Below, one piece after another: positions 19,855 to 30,300 of a DNA stretch of 64,000 bases. The DNA comes from Rhodopirellula islandica. GTDB lineage: Bacteria > Planctomycetota > Planctomycetia > Pirellulales > Pirellulaceae. Position numbers and translations under genes: made by a program. Location: assembly GCF_001027925.1 (NCBI RefSeq), contig NZ_LECT01000054.1:1-64000 (forward strand), in the 5' to 3' direction. Position 1 is the stretch's first letter, and every line of letters starts with the position of its first letter. The notes below the pieces were generated by a model that saw only the letters and a program-made list of their open reading frames with translations, was not told the DNA's origin and searched no databases.

Positions 19855-22346
19855 GTGGTGGGGTGGCCGTTGGAGGATCCGTTGACGGTGGAACCGTTGG
19901 CGACGTGGCCGTTGCTGGAGGCGGCTTCGGGGATGGGAAGCGAACGGGTTGACGCGGCCGCAGTTCGTTTGCTGGATGAACGTTTGCGACGCGGGGCAGA
20001 GCCGGCATCATCATCGTCATTCGCTTCGTAGTACCGACGGTAATTGGCCACGTAGCCGTATTGTTTCTTGCCGTAGTAATCGTACGAACTGTACGCGTAA
20101 TGGTTGCTACGCGAGTCACGGCTGTTGACGATCACGCCTTCGATCGCGATGCCTTTGTCGGTCAAGACTTCCGTGGCCCGTTCGACCAACGTGCGATTGT
20201 TCTTTTCGATTCGGACCGCCAGGAAGACACCATCGACTTCGTCCGCCACGATCGAGGGGTCGGCCACGGCGAGCAACGGCGGCGTGTCGATCAAGATCAC
20301 GTCGTAGGTTTTGCGGGCCAAATCCAAGAACGCCACCCACTGGTCCGATTCCAGCAACTCCGAGGGCTCGGACGTCCGTGATCCGGAGGTGCACAGCGTC
20401 AGGCTGTCTTGCTCACTCGCCTGAACACATTCGGCGAGCGTTGCCGGGTTGATCGGGCCATCGTGACTGAGCAAATCCGACAGGCCAGGCGATCGTTCGA
20501 CACCGAAGTTAGCGGCCACCGTCGGGCGACGCATGTCCGCGTCGATCAGCAGCACGCGTTTGCCCGTCTGGGCGACCGAAACGGCCAGGTTCGCAATCGT
20601 GGTCGACTTCCCATCCGAAGGACTGGGGCTGGTCAGCAAGAACACCTTCTTGGATTGGCTCTTGGTCAGGAACAACAGGGACGTCCGCAAAACTCGGAAC
20701 GTTTCCGCCTCCGTGCCTCGGGGCAGGTGGAAAGTCGGGATCATCGCTGAGATGCCCGACCCTTCTTTGACCTTCTTTTTGAGAGCGGATTCCTTCAACC
20801 GGGGCACGTGTGCCAGAATGGAAGCCCCAACGATGCGTTCGACTTCCGCGGGATCGTGGAAGGTGCGGTCCGTCATTTCCGCCAGCAGGGCCAACGCCAG
20901 CCCCAACATCCCTCCGGCCAAAATCCCCAGGGCCGCAATTTTCGTTCTCGATGGCCAAACAGGAACACTCGCGGGCAGGGGCATCACAATCAAGTCCGTT
21001 GAGAAACCCGAGTAGTCATTGGTGAGGTTGATTTCGTGCAAGCGTTGAAACACCTCGTCATAGCGTGCTTGAGCACGATCCAGATTGGCTTTCAAGGAAC
21101 TGCCGAGCAGAAACGTCGTTTCGACTTCTTTGGCCAGCTTGGACTCCTTTTCGGAAAGTTCCAGCAACTGCTCTTCACGCTTCTCCATCTCGGAGATATC
21201 GCTCTGAAGGACTTGATAGTAGCTAGCCAGAATATCAGCCGGCTTGGCTTCGACTCGCTTGTCTTCCTCGGGGCGGTTCTCCCGGCTCTCATCCACAAAA
21301 CGCCGCATATTATCTAGTTCGGTACGCAGGGCACGAACGCTGGGGTGATTTTCACCGAACTCCGCCGCCATCAGACGTTCTTTGCTGGAGAGTGTAAGCA
21401 ACTGTTGATACTCGGTCCGCGTCGATTCCTGCATGACCGCACGAGAGAGCATCTCATCATTGGTTTGATCATCGCGATTGGCAGAGATCGCCAAAAACGC
21501 ATTCACCCGGTCAATTTCGTCAGCGTCCAGCAGCGACATCACGTGCACATCCGACAACGAATCCGGATCCTTGCCCTTCACAAACTCTCGAATCACAACT
21601 CGACGCGACTTCGCATGGGAAAGCGATTCACGAATCCCACCCAATTGCTGTTCGATGTTATTGAGGCGTAGTCGGTGGACATCTTCCAGAGAATCCCGGC
21701 CGTTGATGTTGCTGGAGATGAGCGCGGGGACTGACGCCACGAACTCACGGTATGCTTGATCCGCTTCTCGCAGGGCCTTCTCATTCTGAACCTGAGCTCT
21801 CGCAATCAATTCCGCCGCTTCGTTCCCGACACTGCTGGTTTGCTCGTCGATGTAGTCTTGGTAGCTATCGAAGATCGCTTGCAGAGCAGCCGCAGCCACC
21901 TCAGGATCGGGGTCCTGGTAAGTTGCCTTCAAAACACTTGCACTTTTTGCTAGTCCGTCCCCACCTTTGCTGACGGACAGATTCTCCGCCAAATCACCAA
22001 CTTTGACGTTGAGACCAGCAATCTGAATCGCGTTTTCCAGAATTTTGGGACTGGCAAACAATTCCATGTGGGTCGAGAGCACGTCCTCCTGCATGGACGC
22101 CATGTCTTTGGCCCCGTTATTCACCCCCGTGTTGGCCACTTCCCCGGAACGCTGGCCCACTAAAACGGCAAGCTTGGATTCGTAGATCGGGACTTGGTTG
22201 ACGAAGTAGATCGTCGCCAGGGTAACGCCGACAAAGATCCCCAGGGCGATCAGGTGGTAGCGTCGCCGGACAATCCCCAGCAGATCCAGATCAATGTCCA
22301 GTTCGTCGCCGTTGACGTCGTCAGCAGATGGGTTGGATCGAATCAT
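19851..22346 (-). CDS. Wzc-like chain-length regulator fused to a bacterial tyrosine kinase
   Basis: An 831-residue polysaccharide co-polymerase. The N-terminal Wzz domain has a first membrane helix near residues 33-52 (HLIALGIFVGVTLATIYFV), a long periplasmic coiled-coil region follows, and a second helix near 483-505 (AALGILAGGMLGLALALLAE). The cytoplasmic BY-kinase has Walker A SPSPSDGKSTT (about 572-582), Walker A' LLIDADMRRP (about 598) and Walker B VILIDTPP (about 680). A tyrosine cluster of more than ten Tyr lies at about 746-776 (YAYSSYDYYGKKQYGY), the autophosphorylation tail. The Walker A lacks the usual PGEGK form. The last 50 residues are Ser/Asn-rich. ATG 22346 is preferred to a GTG 39 bases upstream. 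It sets polymer length and export and heads the locus. Its stop codon comes from a repeat. Confidence 0.95.
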   Translation of the reverse strand: MIRSNPSADDVNGDELDIDLDLLGIVRRRYHLIALGIFVGVTLATIYFVNQVPIYESKLAVLVGQRSGEVANTGVNNGAKDMASMQEDVLSTHMELFASPKILENAIQIAGLNVKVGDLAENLSVSKGGDGLAKSASVLKATYQDPDPEVAAAALQAIFDSYQDYIDEQTSSVGNEAAELIARAQVQNEKALREADQAYREFVASVPALISSNINGRDSLEDVHRLRLNNIEQQLGGIRESLSHAKSRRVVIREFVKGKDPDSLSDVHVMSLLDADEIDRVNAFLAISANRDDQTNDEMLSRAVMQESTRTEYQQLLTLSSKERLMAAEFGENHPSVRALRTELDNMRRFVDESRENRPEEDKRVEAKPADILASYYQVLQSDISEMEKREEQLLELSEKESKLAKEVETTFLLGSSLKANLDRAQARYDEVFQRLHEINLTNDYSGFSTDLIVMPLPASVPVWPSRTKIAALGILAGGMLGLALALLAEMTDRTFHDPAEVERIVGASILAHVPRLKESALKKKVKEGSGISAMIPTFHLPRGTEAETFRVLRTSLLFLTKSQSKKVFLLTSPSPSDGKSTTIANLAVSVAQTGKRVLLIDADMRRPTVAANFGVERSPGLSDLLSHDGPINPATLAECVQASEQDSLTLCTSGSRTSEPSELLESDQWVAFLDLARKTYDVILIDTPPLLAVADPSIVADEVDGVFLAVRIEKNNRTLVERATEVLTDKGIAIEGVIVNSRDSRSNHYAYSSYDYYGKKQYGYVANYRRYYEANDDDDAGSAPRRKRSSSKRTAAASTRSLPIPEAASSNGHVANGSTVNGSSNGHPTT

Positions 22347-22893
22347 GATTTTTAGAAACTCGATTGACTGGTCGGCGAAGAGCACTGACCGCGGCTCGCG
22401 ACCAAGGAACTCTCAAGTCCGTTCCGTTCCGGCGAACAGATCACGCGAAAGGATGTTTGGAACTTGGGCAAGAGCCACACATCATTTGTACAGGTTGTGG
22501 AGCCCCCTCAGAAGGGAAACGCGTCAAATTCAACCCAGCACCGCACCTTTGGTCGCCAAGAAGAACTGCCGCTGCAGGGATTGCATCTCTGATTCTAGGT
22601 GCCAAACGAGCGTGAAGTATTGAAATGCCTTCATTTTGCGCGCACTTCGTGCTCTTGGGTGACACCACACCCCACCTTCGGCGGGCTCGTCTCCGAACCC
22701 CATCGAGTCGAAACGAGAATAGACCGGAATGACCAAGATTCAATCCCCATCTGGGGCCAATTGGGGGATTCAGGAATAAGGGCGACGATTTCGCAGCGTC
22801 GTGAGACAAGGGGGACTGATCCTCCCCAAATTCAGACGCGATTCCGATCCCACCAGCACGACACCCCCGTGCACATCCGCTCACTCCCCATTC
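22347..22893. other. Spacer upstream of the polysaccharide locus
   Basis: About 550 bp with no supported gene, probably holding the promoter for the leftward polysaccharide operon. I cannot point to a convincing -35/-10 pair. Short open frames here lack family features. Confidence 0.4.
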
Positions 22894-23053
22894 GAGCTAC
22901 GAGCTACGAGCTACGAGCTACGAGCTACGAGCTACGAGCTACGAGCTACGAGCTACGAGCTACGAGCTACGAGCTACGAGCTAACTGCTAACTGCTAACT
23001 GCTAACTGCTAACTGCTAACTGCTAACTGCTAACTGCTAACTGCTAACTGCTA
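22894..23053. repeat. Two-block heptamer array: (GAGCTAC)12 then (ACTGCTA)10
   Basis: Twelve perfect GAGCTAC units (22894-22977) pass into ten perfect ACTGCTA units (22984-23053) through one hybrid heptamer (GAGCTAA). The two-block plan is the same as in the gmd array, with unrelated units. The second unit resembles the TACTGCC unit at 1-98. Confidence 0.97.
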
Positions 23054-23200
23054 ACTGCCCATCACACCCCGAACGCGCAACGGCTTGTTGATTTAGTCAG
23101 CCGGAACGCGACAGCGTCCGGTTCGTTTCCGGTAACCGTGGGCTAGCGCTGGACTGCTGAACGCTTGGGCTTGGAGAGTATGGTCGCTTGCGCGAGTTTT

Positions 23201-23400
23201 CATCCCGGTAGGGATGCAAGATGGTAGCCGTCGGTAAGCGATCGCGCCACCGATGGACATGCAAACCCCACGCCGCCACTCTCCATCCCGCCGTGGCCGA
23301 TGGCCACGGCGGGATGGAGAGTTTTTTGGGAGGCACGGTTTCCGGAAGTGCGCTGCTACGCAGCGCCCCCCAGCTACCATCTGACATCCCTACCGGGATG
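23201..23400. repeat. 200-bp inverted-repeat element with a perfect 21-bp nested hairpin
   Basis: The outer arms, 23201-23228 and 23373-23400, match at 26 of 28 bases and begin CATCCCGGTAGGGATG. Inside, 23278-23298 and 23302-23322 form a perfect 21-bp stem with a three-base loop, followed by six T on the plus strand, the form of a very strong Rho-independent terminator. No plus-strand gene ends here, so the unit looks like a mobile palindrome rather than a dedicated terminator. Confidence 0.88.
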
Positions 23401-23495
23401 AAGAAAGACAGGATCTGCGAAACGTACTGAATCAACAGCCTGGTGAGCGATCGACCACCCCGAATTCCTCGCGAATTCGGCGACAGGGAGAAACG

Positions 23496-23527
23496 AAAAA
23501 AGCAGGGGCTGTTTCCAACCCCTGCTT
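23496..23527 (-). terminator. Rho-independent terminator after the PEP-CTERM gene
   Basis: On the minus strand AAGCAGGGG pairs with CCCCTGCTT around a ten-base loop and is followed by a run of T. It begins 28 bases after the TAG stop at 23555 of the PEP-CTERM gene. Confidence 0.85.
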
Positions 23528-23554
23528 GATCCACTCGAAGATTTGATCCCAGGC

Positions 23555-24196
23555 CTAGCAGGCCAATGCCTTCTGTCCTCGACGGCGTCGGTAGGCTACG
23601 ACACCGGACCCGATCATTCCCAGCATGACAAAGCTGGCCGGTTCAGGCACGGCAGTCACGCTGATCGTACGAGCGGCGCCCAAGCTCGCGTCGAACTCGT
23701 TGAAGGGAAATGTCTCGCCATCTTCCGAGAAATTGGCGCTGTTACGCCCCACCCCGGCGACGAAATCAAAGGTGGTGTCGCCGACCGCACCGGCCACGTA
23801 ACTGAACTCAAAGAGGCTGGTGCTGGTACCCGCCGAGAAACCGTACCCAGGAGCAATCCCCGCGAAGCCAATCCCGCCGACAGCCGTCAAATCGGCCCCG
23901 GTGGCGTTGGTGGAGGCAGCGAACAGCGGGTTGAACGCCACGGGCAAACCTATGTTGGGCTCTGCATTGCTGCTCGAAATCGTCGCCGTGAACGCTTGCA
24001 GCGTGTCATCGGTGAAGTCGGGATCCGATACACCAAGATCAACCAAGTTCACCCGCACGGTCACGACGTCGCCGGACACGAACGATGTCGTTGAATCGAC
24101 GCCGTTGAGTGTATCAATCTCAAAAACAAAGGCAGCAAATGCATTGCTGGTCACCAGCGTCATGCTCAGCACCGTGAAGAATCGTATCATGTGCAT
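23555..24196 (-). CDS. PEP-CTERM sorting-domain protein
   Basis: A 213-residue secreted protein. It has an N-terminal signal peptide (MIRFFTVLSMTLVTSNAFAA), a beta-rich middle that resembles cohesin-like or choice-of-anchor folds only in general composition, and a C-terminal PEP-CTERM tripartite signal: VPEPASF, a hydrophobic helix (VMLGMIGSGVVAY) and a basic end (RRRRGQK). Such proteins are processed by an exosortase and fixed in or released to the exopolysaccharide matrix. No exosortase gene is in this window. ATG 24196 has AGAGA eight bases upstream; an ATG two codons inside is possible. It lies between the polysaccharide genes and the giant surface protein gene and has its own terminator. 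Confidence 0.9.
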   Translation of the reverse strand: MHMIRFFTVLSMTLVTSNAFAAFVFEIDTLNGVDSTTSFVSGDVVTVRVNLVDLGVSDPDFTDDTLQAFTATISSSNAEPNIGLPVAFNPLFAASTNATGADLTAVGGIGFAGIAPGYGFSAGTSTSLFEFSYVAGAVGDTTFDFVAGVGRNSANFSEDGETFPFNEFDASLGAARTISVTAVPEPASFVMLGMIGSGVVAYRRRRGQKALAC

Positions 24197-24242
24197 CGAA
24201 TAATCTCTTTGTGGGTTGGTGGTTATAAGTGACAATCATAGC

Positions 24243-24272
24243 CACCCGGGTAAGCCATGGCCCACCCGAGTG
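24243..24272. other. Hairpin between the giant gene and the PEP-CTERM gene
   Basis: CACCCGGGT (24243-24251) and ACCCGAGTG (24264-24272) can pair over nine bases with one wobble. It has no T run, so it would be a weak or Rho-assisted terminator for the giant gene, or simply a processing hairpin. Confidence 0.35.
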
Positions 24273-24301
24273 TCATTTTATTGCGAAATGATCGCTCGCC
24301 T

Positions 24302-27300
24302 TCAGTTCGCAGAATCGCTCAGCAGCAGCACTTCTGAATCCAGCTGACCATCCAGATCAGAAAGCACTTCATCCACGGCGGAGGCGTACTCTCCTAGGCT
24401 GGAACCTCCGGAAATGGCGTCCAAGTCGGATTCCGTTCCTTGGTTGGGTGCTGCTACCAAGGTTGACTCGGAAGCGGCGTCCAATTCAGGATCGCTCTCT
24501 TCTGATGCATCGATTCCCCCTGAAACACTTGACTGCAGACTTGCAATCGAACTGGGGAAACTGGCCGGTGGCATCCCATTGAACAAGAAGAACACAATCC
24601 CTGCGTCCGAGCCATTCAAGACCCCATTGCCATTGATATCAGAGAAAATCGAGTAGAAGACCTCCCCTGGCTTTTTGTCAAAGGCGAAGTAGATGTTCCC
24701 AGCGTCGCTCCCGTTGACCACGCCGTTCTGGTTGGCATCACCGGGATTGACCGAGAACTCAAAATTGAAAGCGAAACCTTCCATCAGGTCGCCTGACGGG
24801 AGCGAGTCCCCTGTATTGAACTCGCCATCAAGCTGGGCACCCGAGGTACTCAACACCGTGTCCAGCAATTCCAGACGCAGATTGGCGGCGGGAATTGCCT
24901 TGTTCAGCGTGAGGACCAGGGCACCATCCGTGTCAACGAAAGGCGTTCCCACAATGATCGGCGGAGTCCCTGCATTGACGGTGCTGTGCAGGATCACATT
25001 CGCGGACGCCCCGGCCACCACGACGGTCGACAGGTCGACATCTTCGGTGAACTGAACTCGCAATTGATTGATACCGCTCCATGGCAACACCTTTGTCTGA
25101 TTCAGGCCCGTTGGGATGGTGTATCCCTTTCCATCGCCGCTGCCAATCAGATCCATGTCCGCGGCGTCTTTGAAGTCCGGAGCCCAGGTCGTTGAACTCA
25201 CCTGCACACCTGACACTTGCAGAGTCGCCAGGCTGTCGTCATCCAGGATGGTCCCAAACGCGAGGTCGGACACATTTGCCACAATGCCAACCACACTGGT
25301 TGTTGCTGACATCGAGATGCCGAAGACTTCGATGGGCTCAACATCCCCGTTGTCAACGATCGGCACAGCGACGCTCTGAGTCAGGGAACTCAGGGAGTTG
25401 AAAGTCAAAGTCGTCGAGGCCGGGAGATTGAAATCACTGCCAAGGGTCGCTGTGAAGGCACTGTTTCCGGAGTCAAGGAAATTGAGTGTGACATCGATAT
25501 CGCCAGCCGCAGCAGGAATCGCGTTGTCAACCGTCACGACGAAGACAGCCGTTCCGTCATCTTCGTTGACTTCGACATCCTCGATCGTGAATGTGAAGGG
25601 CGTCAAGACATCTTCGGTGGTCGTCCCTGCGACGACTCCTCCATCTTGATCGTCCACCTGCCAGTTGATCGTCAATGGTCCAGGTGCGCTGATCACCGAT
25701 CCAGGGATGGTGAGAATCGGACTGAAACCAAAGTCATCAAAAATCAAATCGCCGTCCCAATCGACGCTGTAAATCAAATCCCCCGTGTCGGAGACAGAGG
25801 GATCCGTTGCCAAGATTTGGAAAGATCCGTCCTGACCAACCACAAAGGGGCTCAACGCTGCCGCTTGAGTGACACTGGGTGCGACATTGGCGACATCCAG
25901 GTTCTGTGTTCGGCTGTCGAGGAACGACCCAACGGCTTGGAACTGCAACAAGTTGCCCTGCGTGAAGGCGTCGACTTCCAGGTCAGGTGAATAGTCCGAG
26001 TCATCGTCGAACACATGATCCACCGTGATCGACAACCCGTTGTTCAGGTCATCAATGTCATCAACATCGTCAACCGTGGTCGTCGTCCCGTCGCCCCAGC
26101 GAATTAGAAGCGAAGTCAATGGGTCGACCAATCCATCGGCGTAACCGGTGATCGTCAAGAGGTAGTCACTCGGACCCTCATTGTGAACACCTGCGGTGCT
26201 GTTGTCGGACAAGGTCAAAGCGGGGGCTTTGTCCGTGACCACCAAATCGAGCGTTTCGGTGGTACTCTGAGCTCCGCCACTACCAACATTGCCAAGGTCA
26301 TCGACCGTGAAGGTCAATGTCGCCGTGTCGCTTACCGCGGCACCTGGATCGACATCCCCAACCTCAAAGCGAAGCTCGGTTGCCAGCACGGTGTTGATGT
26401 CCGCTTTGGTCCCTGTCAGTCGGATGCCGCCAGCCACCGAAGACTCGGAGACCAGCCCAAGATCGGACGCCAAGCCAACCGCACCATCCGTGGAAGTGAT
26501 GTCCAGCTGAATGACATTGGAGTTCAATGATCCCGCGTCATCGGAGTCGGCATCATCAACCGAGACTCCAGTGACCGTCAGAACATCGCCTTCGGTCCCC
26601 GTGGGCAGACCGGTCGTTGGGATTGTGATCGATGGAGCATCATTGACTGCTTCGTACGTGAAGTCGATCGTCGAAGAGGCGGCATTGCTACCGGTCACGG
26701 TGAAGTCGATCGACACCGAGCCAATGAAGTTGGCGTTCGGCGTGAACGTGTATTCACCTGATCCATCCGGGCCTGAAAGAACACCGTCGCTGCCCGCGTA
26801 ATCGACATCTGTCACTGTGACTGTGCTATCCACATCAGTGGCTTGCAACTCCAATTCAGACACATTGAACGTCACCACCTCGTCTTCGTCGAATGGCCCC
26901 AGATTCAAGGCAACCACCGATGTCGGATCGTCGTCTGGCGTCACGGTGAAGGTGATCACGCTGGACGTCGTTGACTCAGCAGGCGTGCCCGCGTCTTCCG
27001 CTTTCACCTTGAAGGTTGCCGTTCCGTTTGCATCTGGATTCAGCGTGTAAACCAAGTCGCCAGCGGCATTGATGGTCGGCCCCGATGCGAACAGGCTCGA
27101 AGAGCTGTCATCCAAGTCGACGATCGAAAGAGCGACCGCTTCCATCTCATCGGCAGGACCAGCCAACACGTTGCTGACAAAGCCGGCGATTGGTCCGGCG
27201 GAGTCTTCGGCGACTGTCGGATCCGGTCCAACGTCAAACGTCGGAGCATCGTTGACCGGGGTGATGTTCACCGCCACGTTGCCAAGTGCGACGTTCGGCA

Positions 27301-30300
27301 TCGCACCGCTGCCGGTGCTGCCGTTGTCGGTGACCGACACGTCAATCGAATCCGCTGGCAAGCCGTTGGCATCTGTGTCGCCGGTGAACTGAACCGCCGA
27401 AGCGTTGTCCAAGAAGGTGTTCAACGCTGCCGTGGTGCCCGTCAAAGTGATCGTTGACGTGCCTGTGCTGCCCACGGTGACGCCGCCGGCATCCACTGCT
27501 GACAGCGTTCCGCCGCCAGTGGTTGCCAAGGTCACCGTCAGCGAACCGCCACTGGCGTCGACATCGAACAGGTTGATCGCTGACAAGTCAACGTCGCCTG
27601 GCAGATCTTCGACAACGCTAACAGAAACAGGCAGCGTACCCAGGTTTTGCGGGGGATCGTTCACTGGAGTCACGATCAACCCAACCGAATCAGAAACCGA
27701 ACCGGTTCCATCGGCAGCTGTGATGCTGAGTGTGTCGGTACCGTTGTAGTTGATTGTCGGTGTGTACAGCAGGCCATCCAGGGCTGCCGTGATGGCCGCT
27801 GGAGTTCCCGAGAAGGTCATTGTCGAGTCCGCTGTGCCATCACCGACAGTGAAGACTAGTCCCGTTGTCGAGGCCAGCGTCAGAACACCGTGGGCGACAG
27901 ACAGGGTCGCTTCTGGAGATGAATCCACGTCGCTGACCGAGATCGCATTGGAATTTGCGACCGAGAACGTTTTCGAGGAGTCCTCCGCCAGTGTTTCTGC
28001 AGCAGGAACGGTAATCGCCGGGGCATCGTCGTCCGCCACCACGGAGATGTTCACCGTTTCCGAAACAGTTCCCGCTCCAGTGCCCGTGTTGCCGTTGTCA
28101 TCCACATCGATGTCCAGCGTGGCTGGACCAAAGTAGTCCGCATCTGGATTGAACACCAAGGTCGCCAATGCCGCGTTGATGTCCGCCAGCGAACCGTCAA
28201 ACGTCATCGTTGTGTCACTGTCCCCGTCACCGGTGGCAAATGCCAGTCCAGTGTTGTCCAGTGTCAGCGTGCCATTGGTCGCCGTTAAGGTGACCGTCGC
28301 GACCGCCGAAGCGGTTTCGTCAATATCGACATCGGCAATCGAAATGGCATCGCCAGCGGTGAAGCTCAGGGGCGAATCTTCGCCGACCGAGACCATCAAG
28401 GGAGCCGTGATCACAGGAGCGTCGTTGGTGGCCGTTAGGTCGACCTCAAACGTTCCCGCGGACACTTCGTATCCACCAACAGGTCCCGCACCGGTGTTGC
28501 CCTCGTCGCTGACGAGGACTTCGATCTCGGGAGCAGCCGCCGTGTTGATGTTGTTCTGGTCAGTGGGCCCTTGATACTGGATTTGGCCTGCCGTCGAAAG
28601 AATCGCATTCAGGGCCGCTTCCGTGCCGCTGAAGATCAGCGACGTGGGCGTCGACCCCGCTTCGGTGGCGAGCAGTGTCGACAACGTCCCGGCCGAAGCC
28701 GTGATTGTCATGGTCATCAAACCGCCTGCGTCATCCGAATCGTCGATTTGCAGCGTTCCGAAGTCCAGGTCTTCGGTGGCATCTTCCTCCATGGAAACGC
28801 TGGTTGGCAACGCGCCGGTGAACTCCGGTGGCGTGTTGATCGGTGTGACGTTCAACGAGATCGTATCAACGTCGTTGAGCGCACCTCCCGGTAAGACACT
28901 TGAACTGACTCCGGTGTTGCCAAGGTCATTCGTGGTAACGACCAAACTGTCGGGGCCTTCGTAGTTTGTCGTCGGGGTGTATTCCAAATTGGCAAGTGCC
29001 AAGTTGACATCGTCAAACGTCCCCATGATCGTCACGGTCGCCGATGCCTCGGCACCCGACGTGATCGAAACACCCGCTGGCAAGGTGCCCAGCGAAAGTG
29101 TGCCTTGGGCAACAGTCAGTTCGACTTCCACCGCATCGACTGCCGGATCAACGTCGACATCGGAAACGGTGATCGTGGTCAAAGCCAGCATCCCGTTTTC
29201 GTCCACGTCAATCGGCCCCGCCGGCACGGTATTGGTCGGATTGTCGTTGACCGCGATCACGTTGATGGGAATCGTCTCTGTGTCGGTCAAATCACCGCCC
29301 GTCAATCCGTTGTTGCCCTGGTCGTCGACGTCGATCGTCAGGGCGTCCATCCCGTTGAAGTTGGCCGACGGTAGATAGGTCAACGTTGCCAAAGCGGCGT
29401 TGATATCAGTCAGATCTCCAGTGAAGGTCATCGTCAAATTTGCTACCCCGTCACCGACGGTGAAATCCAAGCCTGTGCTTGTACCAAGCGTCAATGTTCC
29501 ACTGGCAACGGCCAGGGTGACTTCCAAGTCATCGGCCCCTGCATCAACATCGCTGATCGAAACAGTACCAAAGCCGGTCGGAGTGGTTTCGTCTTCCAAA
29601 ACCGAAACTGGAGTCACGACGGGACCTGTCATTGGCACGGAAATCTCCGGCGCGGAGTTCACCGATTCAATGGTGATCACAAATGTCATCGTCCCGGTGT
29701 CATTGCCACTGTGGGCAGACCCACCGTCATCGGACAGTGACACCGTCACCGTCGCGGTTCCGTTGGCGTCCAACGCGGGCGTGAAGGTCAGCGTCCCACT
29801 CCCATCGATGGCAGGTTGAACGGAAAATAGCAATGTGTTGTTGTTCGATACAACGACGGGATCCAACGTCTGAGGTTCCAACACTTCATCGGCCGGACCA
29901 ACCGAAGCATTGCTCAAGAATCCGCTGATCGAAGCCGCACCGCTATTTTCATTCGCGGTTTGATCACCAAGCAAGTCAAATGTCGGGGCGTCGTTGACGG
30001 GGGTGACCGTGACATCGATGGAACCAAGGGCGACATCGGCTCCGCCACCAGCACCGTTGTTGCCTTGATCGTTGACCTTGACATCAATGGTGTCGAATGC
30101 AGGTCCGTTCGCATTCAGCACGACATTGGTGTATTGAACCGACGAAGAGTCGCCGAGGAACGTGTTCAGGTCGCCAACGGTACCCGTCAAAGTCAAAGTC
30201 GCAGTGCCATCACCACCAACCGTCACCCCACCACCGGTTGTTGCCGATAGTTGACCAGTCGCCGTCGATGAAATCGTCACGACGATTGGGTCGGTCCCCG

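Noticed and set aside
22599-22998. Plus-strand frames ending in repeated RATSYEL peptides
   Set aside because: They only translate the GAGCTAC array; there is no start signal or other protein feature.
23555-24196. Local exosortase system
   Set aside because: The PEP-CTERM substrate is clear, but no exosortase gene lies in the window, so a system cannot be claimed here.
24560-24751. Cellulosome component, because of the dockerin
   Set aside because: No cohesin, scaffoldin or cellulase genes are present. Dockerin-like ends are common on large planctomycete surface proteins outside cellulosomes.
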